Below are positions 8,851-18,130 of a DNA stretch of 64,000 nucleotides, piece by piece (the first letter of the stretch is position 1; every line of letters begins with the position of its first letter). Origin of the DNA: Thermogutta terrifontis (GTDB lineage Bacteria > Planctomycetota > Planctomycetia > Pirellulales > Thermoguttaceae); NCBI RefSeq assembly GCF_002277955.1, contig NZ_CP018477.1, forward strand, positions 3,307,206-3,371,205, in the 5' to 3' direction. The translations under genes and the position numbers were made by a program. Under the pieces are notes generated by a model. It ran no database searches. It worked only from the letters and a program-made list of their open reading frames with translations, and had not been told where the DNA came from.

Positions 8851-9897
8851 ATGATTGACATTAACGAGTACGATTATGAGCTGCCGAAACACCTGATTGC
8901 CCAGCGGCCTCTGCCGAACCGGGCCGACGCTCGGCTTATGGTCGTGGATCGGCGGTCGCAGACCATCGAGCACCGCCACGTGCGGGATCTGCCCGAGATC
9001 CTCCAGCCGGGCGACATCCTAGTCTTAAACAACACTCGGGTGGTTCCGGCACGGCTGGTGGGTTACCGGACCGAGACCCGCGGTCGCTGGGAAGGCCTAT
9101 TCGTGGAGGCCGATCCCAGTGGCGTCTGGCAGGTGATTGGGAAAACCCGCGGTAAGCTCCGGCCGGGTGAGACCATCACGCTTGTCAATCGGGAAGGGCG
9201 GGACGATATCAAGCTCTTTGTTATCGGCAAGATTGCAGACGGGGGCTGGCTGGTCAGTCCCGATACCAGTGAGGACACCTGGCAGACCCTGGAACGCCTC
9301 GGTCGGGTGCCGCTTCCCCCCTACATTCGCGGGGGCCAGATGATGGAAGAAGACCGAACCCGCTACCAAACGGTCTACGCCCAGGTCCCCGGATCCGTAG
9401 CCGCTCCCACAGCCGGGCTCCATTTCACCCCGCAACTTTTGAACAGCCTTCGCACACAGGGGGTCAAGATCGTTTTCGTGACCCTCCATGTGGGGTTGGG
9501 AACCTTCGTCCCGATCAAAACCTCGCAAATCGAAGAACATAAAATGCACTCCGAATGGGGTGAGATCGCTCCGGAGGTGGCGGAGGAAATCAACGCTGCC
9601 CGTAAGGAAGGGGGCCGGGTGGTGGCTGTGGGCACGACGGTGACGCGACTTCTGGAAACGGCTGCCGCCAGTGGTGAACTGAAGCCATTTGCCGGGCGAA
9701 CCGACCTCTACATCCGCCCGCCGTATCAGTTCAAAATTGTGGACGCCCTGATGACCAACTTTCATCTTCCTAAAACCACCCTGCTGGTTTTGGTACGGAC
9801 CTTTGGAGGAGATGAGTTAATTAAGCGTGCCTATGACGAAGCAATTCGAGAGGAGTATCGGTTTTACAGCTACGGCGACGCCATGCTGATCCTGTAG
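8851..9897 (+). CDS. queA: S-adenosylmethionine:tRNA ribosyltransferase-isomerase (QueA)
   Basis: Transfers and isomerises the ribose of AdoMet onto preQ1 at tRNA position 34, giving epoxyqueuosine. 348 residues from the ATG at 8851, close to the usual length of about 350. This start is chosen because it opens with the family N terminus (YDYELPKHLIAQRP) after AGGGGATTCG; the longer frame upstream is unrelated. Conserved blocks: DARLMVVDR, GDILVLNNTRVVPARL, AAPTAGLHFT, VTLHVGLGTF, LYIRPPYQFK, TNFHLPKTTLLVLV and YSYGDAMLIL at the C terminus. It heads a plus-strand run with a Nudix-like gene (80 bases on) and a cysteine desulfurase. Confidence 0.97.
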   Translation: MIDINEYDYELPKHLIAQRPLPNRADARLMVVDRRSQTIEHRHVRDLPEILQPGDILVLNNTRVVPARLVGYRTETRGRWEGLFVEADPSGVWQVIGKTRGKLRPGETITLVNREGRDDIKLFVIGKIADGGWLVSPDTSEDTWQTLERLGRVPLPPYIRGGQMMEEDRTRYQTVYAQVPGSVAAPTAGLHFTPQLLNSLRTQGVKIVFVTLHVGLGTFVPIKTSQIEEHKMHSEWGEIAPEVAEEINAARKEGGRVVAVGTTVTRLLETAAASGELKPFAGRTDLYIRPPYQFKIVDALMTNFHLPKTTLLVLVRTFGGDELIKRAYDEAIREEYRFYSYGDAMLIL

Positions 9898-9977
9898 AAT
9901 TCTCGTTCAGCGAGAGAATAGGGTGCGGTTTTCGATAATCCATCGCTTTCATCAGGAAGAAAGTGAGGTTTCCCAGT

Positions 9978-10628
9978 ATGCCGCGGGATCCGATGGATGA
10001 AGAAGTTCTCGTCATTCCCACTAGCTACTTTCACGAGTTAGGGTATTTCCAGGGCTTCACCAATCGCGTGGAACGTTATGTTCCCCGCATCTTTTCACCG
10101 GAAAAGACATCCTTCCGGGCCCGCCGGTTGGTGGAGCCGGATCCGTCCTTCAAGCAGATCATCCCGTATGCCATCCTTGCCTGGCGAAACGGTGCAGGAT
10201 GGGAAGTTTTTCACTACACCCGGGGAAGCGGCCAGGGAGAAAGCCGCTTGCGGCGAAAGCGAAGCATAGGGATTGGGGGCCATATTGCTCGCGAGGATGC
10301 AGCGAATGGCACGGATGCATTTCACCATGCGTTGCTGCGAGAAATCAACGAAGAGGTGATCATCGGCTCGCCCTATATCCTGGAGTGCGTCGGACTCATC
10401 AACGACGACCAGACCGAGGTCGGAAGGGTGCATCTCGGCGTGGTCTATCGGCTGTCGCTGGAAGAACCGGTGGTAACTCCGCGTGAAGTCGATGTGGTGG
10501 GGCACGGATTTGCCCCTCCCCAGCAACTCGCGAACAATTGGACAGAGTTCGAAACGTGGTCCCAAATCGCGTTGGAGGGTGTTTTTGGAGTGGTCCCTCC
10601 CGGGCAAGCAGATCAGCGCACAGCGTGA
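9978..10628 (+). CDS. Nudix-like predicted phosphoesterase
   Basis: 216 residues from the ATG at 9978, with GTGAGG about nine bases upstream; a GTG at 9963 is an alternative. The protein carries a Nudix-box-like segment, starting GGHIARED and ending ALLREINEEV, with the Gly, Arg-Glu and Glu-Glu positions that bind the metal in MutT-type hydrolases. The N terminus (EVLVIPTSYFHELGYFQGF) and SFKQIIPYAIL resemble the uncharacterised MutT-like phosphoesterase group COG4112; that link is from memory. The substrate is unknown. The stop lies 10 bases before the cysteine desulfurase start, so the two are probably co-transcribed. Confidence 0.75.
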   Translation: MPRDPMDEEVLVIPTSYFHELGYFQGFTNRVERYVPRIFSPEKTSFRARRLVEPDPSFKQIIPYAILAWRNGAGWEVFHYTRGSGQGESRLRRKRSIGIGGHIAREDAANGTDAFHHALLREINEEVIIGSPYILECVGLINDDQTEVGRVHLGVVYRLSLEEPVVTPREVDVVGHGFAPPQQLANNWTEFETWSQIALEGVFGVVPPGQADQRTA

Positions 10629-10638
10629 GTCGCGCTTA

Positions 10639-11862
10639 ATGGTGCAAACGCCCATCTATCTTGACAACCATGCCACGACCCGGTGCGATCCCCGGGTGCG
10701 GGATGTGATGCTGCCATATTTCTGTGAAGAATTTGGGAACGCCGCTTCCATCACCCATGTGTTTGGAGAAAGGGCTAAAGACGCGGTCGAGAAAGCAAGG
10801 GAAACAATTGCAGCAGCGGTGGATGCTGATCCCCGGGAAGTGATTTTCACAAGTGGGGCCACCGAAAGTAACAATCTCGCCATTTTAGGAGTCGGTCGCT
10901 GTCTTCCGCCTGGGTCTCACCTGGTCGCCTCCTCAATCGAGCACCCCTCTGTTCTGGAACCTTTGCAGAAGCTGAGCGAGGAAGGCCATACCGTCACCCT
11001 GGTCCGCCCGGTCCAAAACGGTGATCCTCAGGCGGGGCGGGTCTTGGCCGAATCTGTGGAAGAGGCTTTGAAGCCGAATACGCGGCTGGTTTCAATTATG
11101 GCGGCCAACAACGAGATAGGCTCAGTCCAGCCGATTCGAGAAATCGCCGCTCTCTGTCGAGAGCGCGGCATTATTTTCCATGTGGACGCCGTGCAGGCTC
11201 TTGGCAAAGTACCCCTCCGCGACGAACTTCGCGAGGTGGACCTGATCAGCCTTTCGGCCCATAAAGTTTATGGCCCCAAAGGCGTTGGGGCCCTCATCGT
11301 CCGGCGACGCCAGGCTGGGTTCAAAATTCAGCCCCTCATCTACGGTGGAGGACACGAACGAGGCCTGCGTAGCGGCACGCTCAACGTTCCCGGGATTGTC
11401 GGATTTGCCCATGCTGTGGCCCTTGCCCTGGCGGATCTGGAAAATGAAATGGTGCGATTGCAGCAACTCCGCAATCTGCTGTTCCATTTGCTCAAGGAAC
11501 AACTGGGAGAGCGGGTGCAACTGAATGGGCCGGATCTATCCCGACCGGATTGGCGACTCCCGGGCAATCTCAACGTCCGCTTCCCCGGAATCGAGGGCGA
11601 GACGCTGCTCCTCCACGTTCCGGAGCTGGCTTTGAGCTCGGGATCGGCCTGCAGCTCGGCGGATCCCCGACCCAGCCATGTTTTGCTGGCTCTGGGGCTG
11701 AGTGAAACGGAGGCTCGGGCGAGTATCCGCGTGGGAATCGGGCGTTTCAACACGGAGGAAGAAATTCGGTACGCGGCCGACGTTTTGTGTAGCGCCGTCC
11801 GTCAGCTTGTCGATCTTCAATCGGCCCTCGAGGGTTGGTCGAGAGGTCCTGGAGAACGTTAA
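10639..11862 (+). CDS. Cysteine desulfurase (NifS/IscS family)
   Basis: PLP enzyme that takes sulfur from cysteine as a protein-bound persulfide, for Fe-S clusters or tRNA thiolation. 407 residues from the ATG at 10639. Motifs: N-terminal YLDNHATTRCDPRV, FTSGATESNN, SIEHPS (PLP-stacking His, about 101), the PLP Lys in SLSAHKVYGPKGVG (about 207), RSGTLNVPGIVG, and the catalytic Cys in SSGSACSSADPRPS (about 337) within a long mobile loop typical of group I. No iscU, iscR or sufE homologue lies next to it; its neighbours are queA and a Nudix-like gene. The context would fit tRNA modification but does not prove it. IscS versus NifS cannot be decided from sequence. Confidence 0.93.
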   Translation: MVQTPIYLDNHATTRCDPRVRDVMLPYFCEEFGNAASITHVFGERAKDAVEKARETIAAAVDADPREVIFTSGATESNNLAILGVGRCLPPGSHLVASSIEHPSVLEPLQKLSEEGHTVTLVRPVQNGDPQAGRVLAESVEEALKPNTRLVSIMAANNEIGSVQPIREIAALCRERGIIFHVDAVQALGKVPLRDELREVDLISLSAHKVYGPKGVGALIVRRRQAGFKIQPLIYGGGHERGLRSGTLNVPGIVGFAHAVALALADLENEMVRLQQLRNLLFHLLKEQLGERVQLNGPDLSRPDWRLPGNLNVRFPGIEGETLLLHVPELALSSGSACSSADPRPSHVLLALGLSETEARASIRVGIGRFNTEEEIRYAADVLCSAVRQLVDLQSALEGWSRGPGER

Positions 11863-11933
11863 ACAGATAACCCTGTCAACGCTCGGGCCGTTGTTCTCAC
11901 CCCACCCGCATACCGAACCAAGGGCGGTCGTCG

Positions 11934-13292
11934 TTAATGGGCGAGCCACTTCCACAGGAGAAAGACCGTCACAACAAGGCCCAGCGGAATCAGAAGGAAA
12001 AAGATAAGTGGGGCCAGCAGACTTTGCCCGCTCGGCGTCGATCGGCCTTCGGGTTCCGCCGGAATGCCGATAGGGTCGTCGGTGCGGGCGGTGGTCTGGC
12101 TTACCCCGGTGGACTGGTTGTCCATGGCCACCTGAAGGAGCATGTTGGAAAAACTCGGTTTTGTATCGGGAAGCGGGATTGGCGGCGCAGTCAGCGGCTT
12201 CGCCACATAAAGTCGATGCCTGTTCCCTGATTTCGAGCGGATGAAGCACGTCTCGTCGATAGGACAGGGGGTGATAACCCAAGGAGCCAGTCGCCGCACG
12301 ACCTCTGCCGCGGTCGGTATACGCTCCTTGGGATCCTTGGCCATCATTTCGGCCATCACATCGACAAAGGCTGCATCCAGTTCGGGGTTCAGTCGGCGGG
12401 GATCGAGCGGACGCAGCTCGCAGTGCGCCCGCACTTTATCGGCCGTGGTTCCGCCGGGAAACGGGACTTTGCCTGTAACCGCGTAATACAGGGTGCAACC
12501 GAGAGAGTAAATATCCCACGCCGGTGTTGGTTTATGCGGTTCGCGAATGTGGTCCGGGGAGAGATAGTCCACGGTACCCACGATCCGTCCATAGCGGGGA
12601 TCGTTGACCGCCTCCTGGCCGAGCGGACCAGCAAGCCCGAGATCCAGCAATTTGGCGGTTCCATCGTTGGTGACCAGGATGTTGCCCGGTTTGACATCCC
12701 GGTGAATCAGCCCCTGCTCGTGAGCGTGCTGGAGGGCTGAAGCGACCTGAGAGATGATCGAGGCCGCGGCATGCATCCGCATGGGTCCGCGCTGGCGGAT
12801 AAGTTTTCGCATATCGACGCCGGGGACGTATTCGGTCACGAGGTACACGACGCTCCCATCCATCCCGGCATCGTAAGCCCGTACCAGATTGGGGTGATCC
12901 AGTTTGGCCTGCGCCCGAATTTCCCGAAGAAAATTCTGCACTGCCTCGGGATTAGACTTGTGTCGGGGGAGGACCTTGACCGCCACAACCCGCCCGAGGA
13001 TCATATGTTCCCCTTTAAAAACCTGCCCCATGCCCCCGCGACCGATGGAATCGATAATTCGGTAAGGACCGAGGGTGAACTTCGTGCGGCCCTCGAGGAG
13101 CTGTTTGGCCTGCCAGGCATTGATGTAACCGAGTTCGACGAGCGTTTGCGCGAGCCGCTCCTCCAACGGAACGTCGATGGAGAATCCCGCTTTGGCACGG
13201 AGCGTTTGCCAGGCCTCTTCAAGCTGTTCCCGTGTTACCAGGCCGCTGGCCAGGGCACAATGCTCGAAGCTTGTGCTGCCGGGAACAGTCAT
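11934..13292 (-). CDS. Membrane-anchored Ser/Thr protein kinase (PknB-type, planctomycete form)
   Basis: 452 residues from the ATG at 13292; a GTG ten codons upstream is an alternative. The N-terminal 80 residues form a helical module (LVTREQLEEAW, LVELGYINAWQAKQLLEGRT) that in planctomycetes commonly precedes a Hanks-type kinase. The kinase domain has the Gly loop GRGGMGQVF, VAVKVLPRH (catalytic Lys), HRDVKPGN (catalytic Asp), DLG in place of DFG, a GTVDYLSPDHI activation/APE-like segment and WDIYSLGCTLY. After a Pro/Ser/Thr-rich linker a C-terminal hydrophobic helix (LIFFLLIPLGLVVTVFLLW) anchors the protein with a very short tail. No extracellular sensor domain is present, so the signal is probably read in the cytoplasm or by a partner. 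Convergent with the cysteine desulfurase. Confidence 0.92.
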   Translation of the reverse strand: MTVPGSTSFEHCALASGLVTREQLEEAWQTLRAKAGFSIDVPLEERLAQTLVELGYINAWQAKQLLEGRTKFTLGPYRIIDSIGRGGMGQVFKGEHMILGRVVAVKVLPRHKSNPEAVQNFLREIRAQAKLDHPNLVRAYDAGMDGSVVYLVTEYVPGVDMRKLIRQRGPMRMHAAASIISQVASALQHAHEQGLIHRDVKPGNILVTNDGTAKLLDLGLAGPLGQEAVNDPRYGRIVGTVDYLSPDHIREPHKPTPAWDIYSLGCTLYYAVTGKVPFPGGTTADKVRAHCELRPLDPRRLNPELDAAFVDVMAEMMAKDPKERIPTAAEVVRRLAPWVITPCPIDETCFIRSKSGNRHRLYVAKPLTAPPIPLPDTKPSFSNMLLQVAMDNQSTGVSQTTARTDDPIGIPAEPEGRSTPSGQSLLAPLIFFLLIPLGLVVTVFLLWKWLAH

Positions 13293-13912
13293 ACGTCCAG
13301 TCCATCTCTTGGCAGTTGTCACCCGATGCGACGCTCAAAGTGGTCGAGACTCGCCAACTGGGCTAAGGACCTCCGTACAACCAGCGTTTCTTCGCGTTAC
13401 GCCCGCCGAACGCGGCCAACAACGTCTTCCTCCAGTAAAACCTAGCACCACGTGGGCCGATCTAAAGTCCATGGATGCTGTGTGGAGGTGCCTGCTCACT
13501 TGAAAATTATAATGCTCTTCAGCAACGGTGTCGCCGATATGACATCGAAGTGACGGCGCATTTCAGCAGAAAGGCAAAGTTCCCTTGCAGGGCCCAGCAT
13601 CCGTTCACGGCTGTTCCGCGCCCGAATTCAGCGAAGCTTCGCTAATTGGGGTCTCGTAGAGAAGCTTGTTAGTCGTCTGCTTTTGTAAAGAGGAACACGC
13701 CTGTCCCGGCCCCGCTTTCCGAACCTCCATGATCATGCCCGCCCGGCAGACACCACCGCCCTGCTTCGCGGAGTATCCGTAACTCAACTGACATGCGTGA
13801 TGCCGTCAACCCGCCTATCTCGGGTGCGGCGCAAGGTCGTTTCTAGGAGTAGTTTGCCGGTAAAATAGGCAGAGGGTGATTTTGCCGTTTGTTCGGACTT
13901 TGAGGGACGAAC
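13293..13912. other. Divergent intergenic region kinase / thioredoxin-like gene
   Basis: About 620 bases without a credible gene. The only structure I noticed is the 14-base palindrome AGCGAAGCTTCGCT at 13630-13643. Promoters for the kinase (minus) and the thioredoxin-like gene (plus) must lie here but no convincing -35/-10 pair was found. Confidence 0.4.
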
Positions 13913-14638
13913 ATGGTATCGCCGAACCACGAGAATCAGCAATCGCTGGGTAACCCCCGGCAGACCGAGGGACCTCCACCGTCACGGACGCTGGCTGTGG
14001 CCAGGGTCATGGGGAAGGGCTTTCAGATCGTGGCGATGCTGTGCCTGCTGGGGCTCTTCACGCTGGTGGTCATCAAATACTCACCCTTCAGTCCCGAGAA
14101 GGTCCCGGTGGGTGAAAATCACCCAGCGGTCGGCCGCGCCCTGACGACGCTCGCCCTGACTCCGCTGACCGGCAGCAGCACGGCCATCACGTCTGCCGAT
14201 CTTTCAGGACGGGTGACGCTGATTAATTTCTGGGGAACATGGTGCCCACCCTGTCGCCGGGAATTTCCTCACATGAAAGCCCTTTTCGAGGAGTTCAAGG
14301 ATCATCCGGCGTTTCTTTTCCTTTCCGTGTCCTGCGCGGGAGATCGCCAGGAAAATCAAGAAAATATCGATGAACTCCGCCGGAGCACACTTGCCTTCTT
14401 GAATTCTTCGGATGCAGAATTTCCCACTTACGCTGATCCCACCTTCCAGACTCGGAGTGAGATCGACCGAATCGCAGGTTTTCAGGGGTATCCCACGACA
14501 ATTCTCGTCGATGGGAGCAGAACAATCCGGGCGATGTGGGTCGGTTACTGGCCGGGAATTGAAAAAGAAATTGAGCGCATGATCAAAAAGCTGCTCGCCG
14601 AATCACAAAACTCTCAGCCCGACGTTTCAAACCGCTAG
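13913..14638 (+). CDS. TlpA-like membrane-anchored thioredoxin-fold protein
   Basis: 241 residues from an ATG preceded by GAGGGA. A charged, Pro-rich cytoplasmic N terminus is followed by one membrane helix (about residues 38-57, IVAMLCLLGLFTLVVIKY), so the rest faces the periplasm. The domain has the redoxin/AhpC-TSA pattern: SGRVTLINFWGTWCPPCRRE with the CPPC active site near residue 110, LFLSVSCAGD, and the cis-Pro loop GFQGYPTTILVDG. WCPPC is typical of TlpA/ResA/CcmG reductants that act on cytochrome c apoproteins or other exported thiols. No cytochrome maturation gene is adjacent, so the substrate is open. A hairpin after the stop probably ends the transcript. Confidence 0.9.
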   Translation: MVSPNHENQQSLGNPRQTEGPPPSRTLAVARVMGKGFQIVAMLCLLGLFTLVVIKYSPFSPEKVPVGENHPAVGRALTTLALTPLTGSSTAITSADLSGRVTLINFWGTWCPPCRREFPHMKALFEEFKDHPAFLFLSVSCAGDRQENQENIDELRRSTLAFLNSSDAEFPTYADPTFQTRSEIDRIAGFQGYPTTILVDGSRTIRAMWVGYWPGIEKEIERMIKKLLAESQNSQPDVSNR

Positions 14639-14708
14639 TGCTCCCCAAACCTGGGGGCGGGTCAATTTGCGTCGGACGTCGGCTTTCCCCAAGCGCCCGC
14701 CCGCAAGC

Positions 14709-14750
14709 GGCGGACGTTTCCTGAAGATGCAGGAAACGCAGTCGCCTTTT
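14709..14750 (+). terminator. Probable terminator after the TlpA-like gene
   Basis: A perfect nine-base stem CGTTTCCTG (14715-14723) / CAGGAAACG (14730-14738) sits on a short lower stem GGCG (14709-14712) / CGCC (14743-14746), directly followed by TTTT. It lies between two convergent genes. The T run is short, so efficiency is uncertain. Confidence 0.55.
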
Positions 14751-14796
14751 CGACTTTATCAGCCGCCGAGCTTTCCTGGGGACGGCTTACCCCCAA

Positions 14797-16704
14797 TTAG
14801 GAAACGTAGGGATTGAAGGGAATCAGTGACTCGAAACTGCTCAGCGGGGCACGCTCCAAACATGCCCGAATTATCCGTCGGCCGAGGGGATCCAGCCCCG
14901 GCATCGACACCAATTCCTCCAGATGCTTATGGAAGAACCGATAAAGAATCTCCGCACCCTTGTCGTAGGTCTCCGGTCCTACTTCCGGCTGAGAGTCCAC
15001 TTCCAGGAACCAACTGGGAATCTGAGTGCCTTCGATTTGCATGAAGGAGAGAGCATATCCTAGCAGGGGACACCGGGCCGGTTTAAGCTGTTCAGGCCGA
15101 AATCGGGCGCCACCACGTCGCGCCAGATATTCCCGCATGAGCCACTCCGGCATAAAGCCAACTTCCCAGCATCCGATATGCTGATTGGGCACGAGGACAA
15201 ATCGCGTATCCGGCGTCTCCAGAATTTGCCTGAGCAGGAGGTTGGCCTGATCAACTTTACACCCCGTCGCAAAAGGCCAGTATGATCCCACACCTTCGCT
15301 CTGGAGCGAATCACTGTCCACGATACTGGGATTGGAATGTCCTCGGGGCGCCACCAATCGCCACAACCATGCCAACGCCGGCGGCAGGACGTGCATCATT
15401 CCCAAAATGCCGTAGGTGGGATTTTCTCGCGTGCAGGGCGGCGTGCGGACTCCAAAACTCCGCACATCCACGGACACCGGCTCATTAATCACATTCGGAA
15501 CCAGCCGCCGTGGCAAAATCACACGCGGGTTCGGACACGGTTTTCCGGGAGCATCTTCGATGTGTTCCCAAATCAGACACGTCGCGCGGGGCACCGCATG
15601 AATATTGAGGAAAATGATGGGCTCCTTCGCCATCGTGCAAATTCGTTCAAGATAGGGATCCGTTCCATATTCCTTGATGTGGTCCACCCGCACGAACCAC
15701 GCCGTTTCCGCATCGGAGACCACCAGTTTTCTACCCTTGGAGTTTTGAAAACCCGGGTGACACAGGGCCATGTCATCGGTAACAGGAAACAAAGTGCAGC
15801 CCTGAACCAGGGAGATGTAGCGTTTTTGACCTGTGATAATGTTTCTTCCCAAGAGAAGCCGGCCGTCGGGTTCCCGATGCGGATATTCGAGCATTTCACT
15901 CTTTCCACCACCGCTGGCCCCTTCATGCATGATGGTCATGATGTTGTCGTAAGGCGTCATGACCTGAACGGTGGAACCATGCAGCGTCACCCAACCCTGC
16001 TCCTCTCCCAGGGAAAGAAGCACACCGTAAACGCCCTTCTTGGCGCTGGGTCCCGGATAGAGATTGAGCGAAAAGACCTCATACACCGGAGGACCACGGT
16101 GGTGAATGACCACCTGTTTGCCGTCGCAAAGAGTGTGTCGGAACGGGGGTGCAACAAACACCACGGCCTCCGGAGAAAACTCTTCCGGAAGTTCAACTGC
16201 CGGGATCATCTCCTGAAGAAGCGCAAGGGCACCCGCAAAGAAACTGGCGTTGAGAGGCGCGACGAGAGCCGCCTGAAACCCCCACCGCCTTCCACCTGCG
16301 TAAAACGGCAGAATGATCAGTTCCTGTTCAGCCAGCCAGTCCAGAATCTCCTGCCGAACCTGCTCAAACGGAACTGAAAACCGCTCATGAAATCGGGGCT
16401 TGTCGGAGGGACGATCGTCGGCCACCACCATGCAGTCCGGGTCCCGCCGCCGCATGTAGGGCTCTGTGTAATTGACCGCAATGCCATTGCGGCACCGGAC
16501 CACCGTAGCCTCCTTGAACGGTCCTTTGCCGGGAATGTCATAAACGACTTCAAAGTAATCCCTGTCCGGACCTCCGACAGCCAAATCGAAAAGCTCTTGC
16601 GGCTTTTCGGGAATAATCACCCGCCGCGCCGATTGGAGGACACGGAGCAGACTTTCTGGTCCAACGATCCGACTTCCTACCGCACTGTTCAAATCGACCG
16701 CCAT
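14797..16704 (-). CDS. DUF4914-like protein with PEP-carboxykinase-type P-loop
   Basis: 635 residues from the ATG at 16704, preferred over a GTG at 16797 because it begins at a compact MAVDLNSAVG and matches the roughly 630-residue family length. A glycine-rich loop HEGASGGGKSEMLEY (about residue 260) resembles the kinase-1a loop of PEP carboxykinase, and FGVRTPPCTRENP and GCKVDQANLLLRQ resemble nearby PEPCK-like regions. I match it to Pfam DUF4914, a family of unknown function; this assignment is from memory. No signal peptide or membrane segment. A nucleotide-dependent enzyme with a PEPCK fold is a reasonable inference, but classic PEPCK activity should not be assumed. It stands alone. Confidence 0.7.
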   Translation of the reverse strand: MAVDLNSAVGSRIVGPESLLRVLQSARRVIIPEKPQELFDLAVGGPDRDYFEVVYDIPGKGPFKEATVVRCRNGIAVNYTEPYMRRRDPDCMVVADDRPSDKPRFHERFSVPFEQVRQEILDWLAEQELIILPFYAGGRRWGFQAALVAPLNASFFAGALALLQEMIPAVELPEEFSPEAVVFVAPPFRHTLCDGKQVVIHHRGPPVYEVFSLNLYPGPSAKKGVYGVLLSLGEEQGWVTLHGSTVQVMTPYDNIMTIMHEGASGGGKSEMLEYPHREPDGRLLLGRNIITGQKRYISLVQGCTLFPVTDDMALCHPGFQNSKGRKLVVSDAETAWFVRVDHIKEYGTDPYLERICTMAKEPIIFLNIHAVPRATCLIWEHIEDAPGKPCPNPRVILPRRLVPNVINEPVSVDVRSFGVRTPPCTRENPTYGILGMMHVLPPALAWLWRLVAPRGHSNPSIVDSDSLQSEGVGSYWPFATGCKVDQANLLLRQILETPDTRFVLVPNQHIGCWEVGFMPEWLMREYLARRGGARFRPEQLKPARCPLLGYALSFMQIEGTQIPSWFLEVDSQPEVGPETYDKGAEILYRFFHKHLEELVSMPGLDPLGRRIIRACLERAPLSSFESLIPFNPYVS

Positions 16705-17168
16705 GATGGTAAGCTCGTGTCTCGTATTGTCTCTGTCCGCGAACTGGCCTGATATCGCTTCACCAACACTCCCGTTATGGTCCACAGCTGGACACACGGC
16801 CAGCGCAGAAGGGCACCCACTGAATTACCTCTCAAAACGCCATTTTAACCAGACCGAAGTGCCGCCACACCAATGCGACAAAGGCCAACTGCCCCCTCTG
16901 CTGAGGCATTCGTTCCCTGGCACCACTCCTTATATCTTACCGCCCAAGCGACGCGCCGAAATGGCGGCGTCATCAGTAGTACATCGTAATTGGCAAGAAG
17001 TGTTAGCAAAGTGCCATATTAACGCAATCAGGACCTGCTGGGAACGCAGTTGCTCCGGATCCGCCCCTACTGCGCCCGACCGGCATAGACACCGAACTTT
17101 TCCTTAAGGTTCGCAGTGCCACCCCCAGGAATTCGGCCGTCGAGTGCTCGGCTTGCCAATCTTTTGCC
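16705..17168. other. Intergenic region, nothing recognised
   Basis: About 460 bases upstream of the DUF4914-like gene and downstream of the TIM-barrel gene, both on the minus strand. I saw no gene, strong hairpin or repeat. It presumably holds the DUF4914-like promoter. Confidence 0.35.
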
Positions 17169-17990
17169 CTACTGCACCCCGGCAGTCTCGCCCAGAAGCC
17201 GCGCGTAGGCTGCCTTGGCATGCTCAAGCAGGTCGTCGTACGAGTAGGCTTCGACGTCTTCGCCGATCAGTTCCACGTCGAAAAATCCGTCGTAGCCGTT
17301 GTCGCGGAGTGCCCGCACAAGTTCAACAATCGGCAGCGACCCCTCCCCAAGGAGGCAACGGTTAACCTCGCCATTGGGGGGCGATTTGGCATCGCCAAGT
17401 TGGACCAATGCGATATGCGGAATCAATTGCGGAATTCGCGACACGATGTCCGGAACAGCGCCCAAATGGTAGACATCGAAGATAAGCTTGACCTGGTTGG
17501 AGCCGATCGCATCGACGAGCTTGAAGTATTCGTCAAGATCGGTGATGAACGTGAAATCGCCAGCGCAACCGGGATGCATTGGTTCCACGCCCAAAAATAC
17601 TCCCAGCTCCTGGGCGAGGGGAATCATTTCCTTGAGGGCCTCCCGAAACAACCGTCGGGCGTGGTTATGGGTGTGGAGCCCCCGAGCACCACTGTACACC
17701 AGAAGGCACCGGGTTTTCAGCTCCGCTGCCGTGCGGACGGCTTCCAGGGCATCTTCCACTGCTCCCCGGAATGTGCGCCCGTCTGTGCCGGTAAATCCCC
17801 CAGCCCAGAACAGATGTGACACCTGCATCCCCGTTTCGCTGAGCAGTTCCGCCCCTTTCTCTTCACCAAAGTCGGAGAGCTTTTGCCGCCACACACCGAT
17901 GGCAGGAATCCCCGCCGCTTTGTACCGCAGGACATCTTCCTCGAAAGACCAGCGGAACGTCGTGGTTTCGGATACGGATAAACATGCCAT
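17169..17990 (-). CDS. Sugar phosphate isomerase/epimerase (xylose isomerase-like TIM barrel)
   Basis: 273 residues from the ATG at 17990; a TTG eight codons upstream is less likely. The AP-endonuclease-2/xylose isomerase-like barrel is recognised from VEPMHPGCAG (metal Glu, about 137), LIFDVYHLGAVPD (metal Asp and His, about 170), VQLGDAKSPPNGEVN, and the C-terminal strand GFFDVELIGED (last metal Glu). The protein is cytoplasmic. Members act on many sugars, inosose, hydroxypyruvate and similar compounds, and the substrate cannot be assigned. It lies 140 bases downstream of the FAAL-ACP-oxoamine synthase gene on the same strand, which could mean co-transcription but no obvious pathway link. 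Confidence 0.83.
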   Translation of the reverse strand: MACLSVSETTTFRWSFEEDVLRYKAAGIPAIGVWRQKLSDFGEEKGAELLSETGMQVSHLFWAGGFTGTDGRTFRGAVEDALEAVRTAAELKTRCLLVYSGARGLHTHNHARRLFREALKEMIPLAQELGVFLGVEPMHPGCAGDFTFITDLDEYFKLVDAIGSNQVKLIFDVYHLGAVPDIVSRIPQLIPHIALVQLGDAKSPPNGEVNRCLLGEGSLPIVELVRALRDNGYDGFFDVELIGEDVEAYSYDDLLEHAKAAYARLLGETAGVQ

Positions 17991-18130
17991 CCGTGTTCGC
18001 CTCCCAGGTTTCAACCGTGATCAGGCAGAACGCTGTCGCGGATTTGCCAACGTCCAGTGTAACCAGTATGTCGCAAACCTCCAAACACGTAAAGATGCAC
18101 ACAACCGTGCAGGCGGATAGGTTTCCGTCT

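Noticed and set aside
9897-9918. Terminator after queA (ATTCTC / GAGAAT)
   Set aside because: Only six pairs with a nine-base loop and no T tract; the next gene starts soon after on the same strand.
14797-16704. Annotating the gene as phosphoenolpyruvate carboxykinase
   Set aside because: Only the P-loop region resembles PEPCK; other family signatures were not found.
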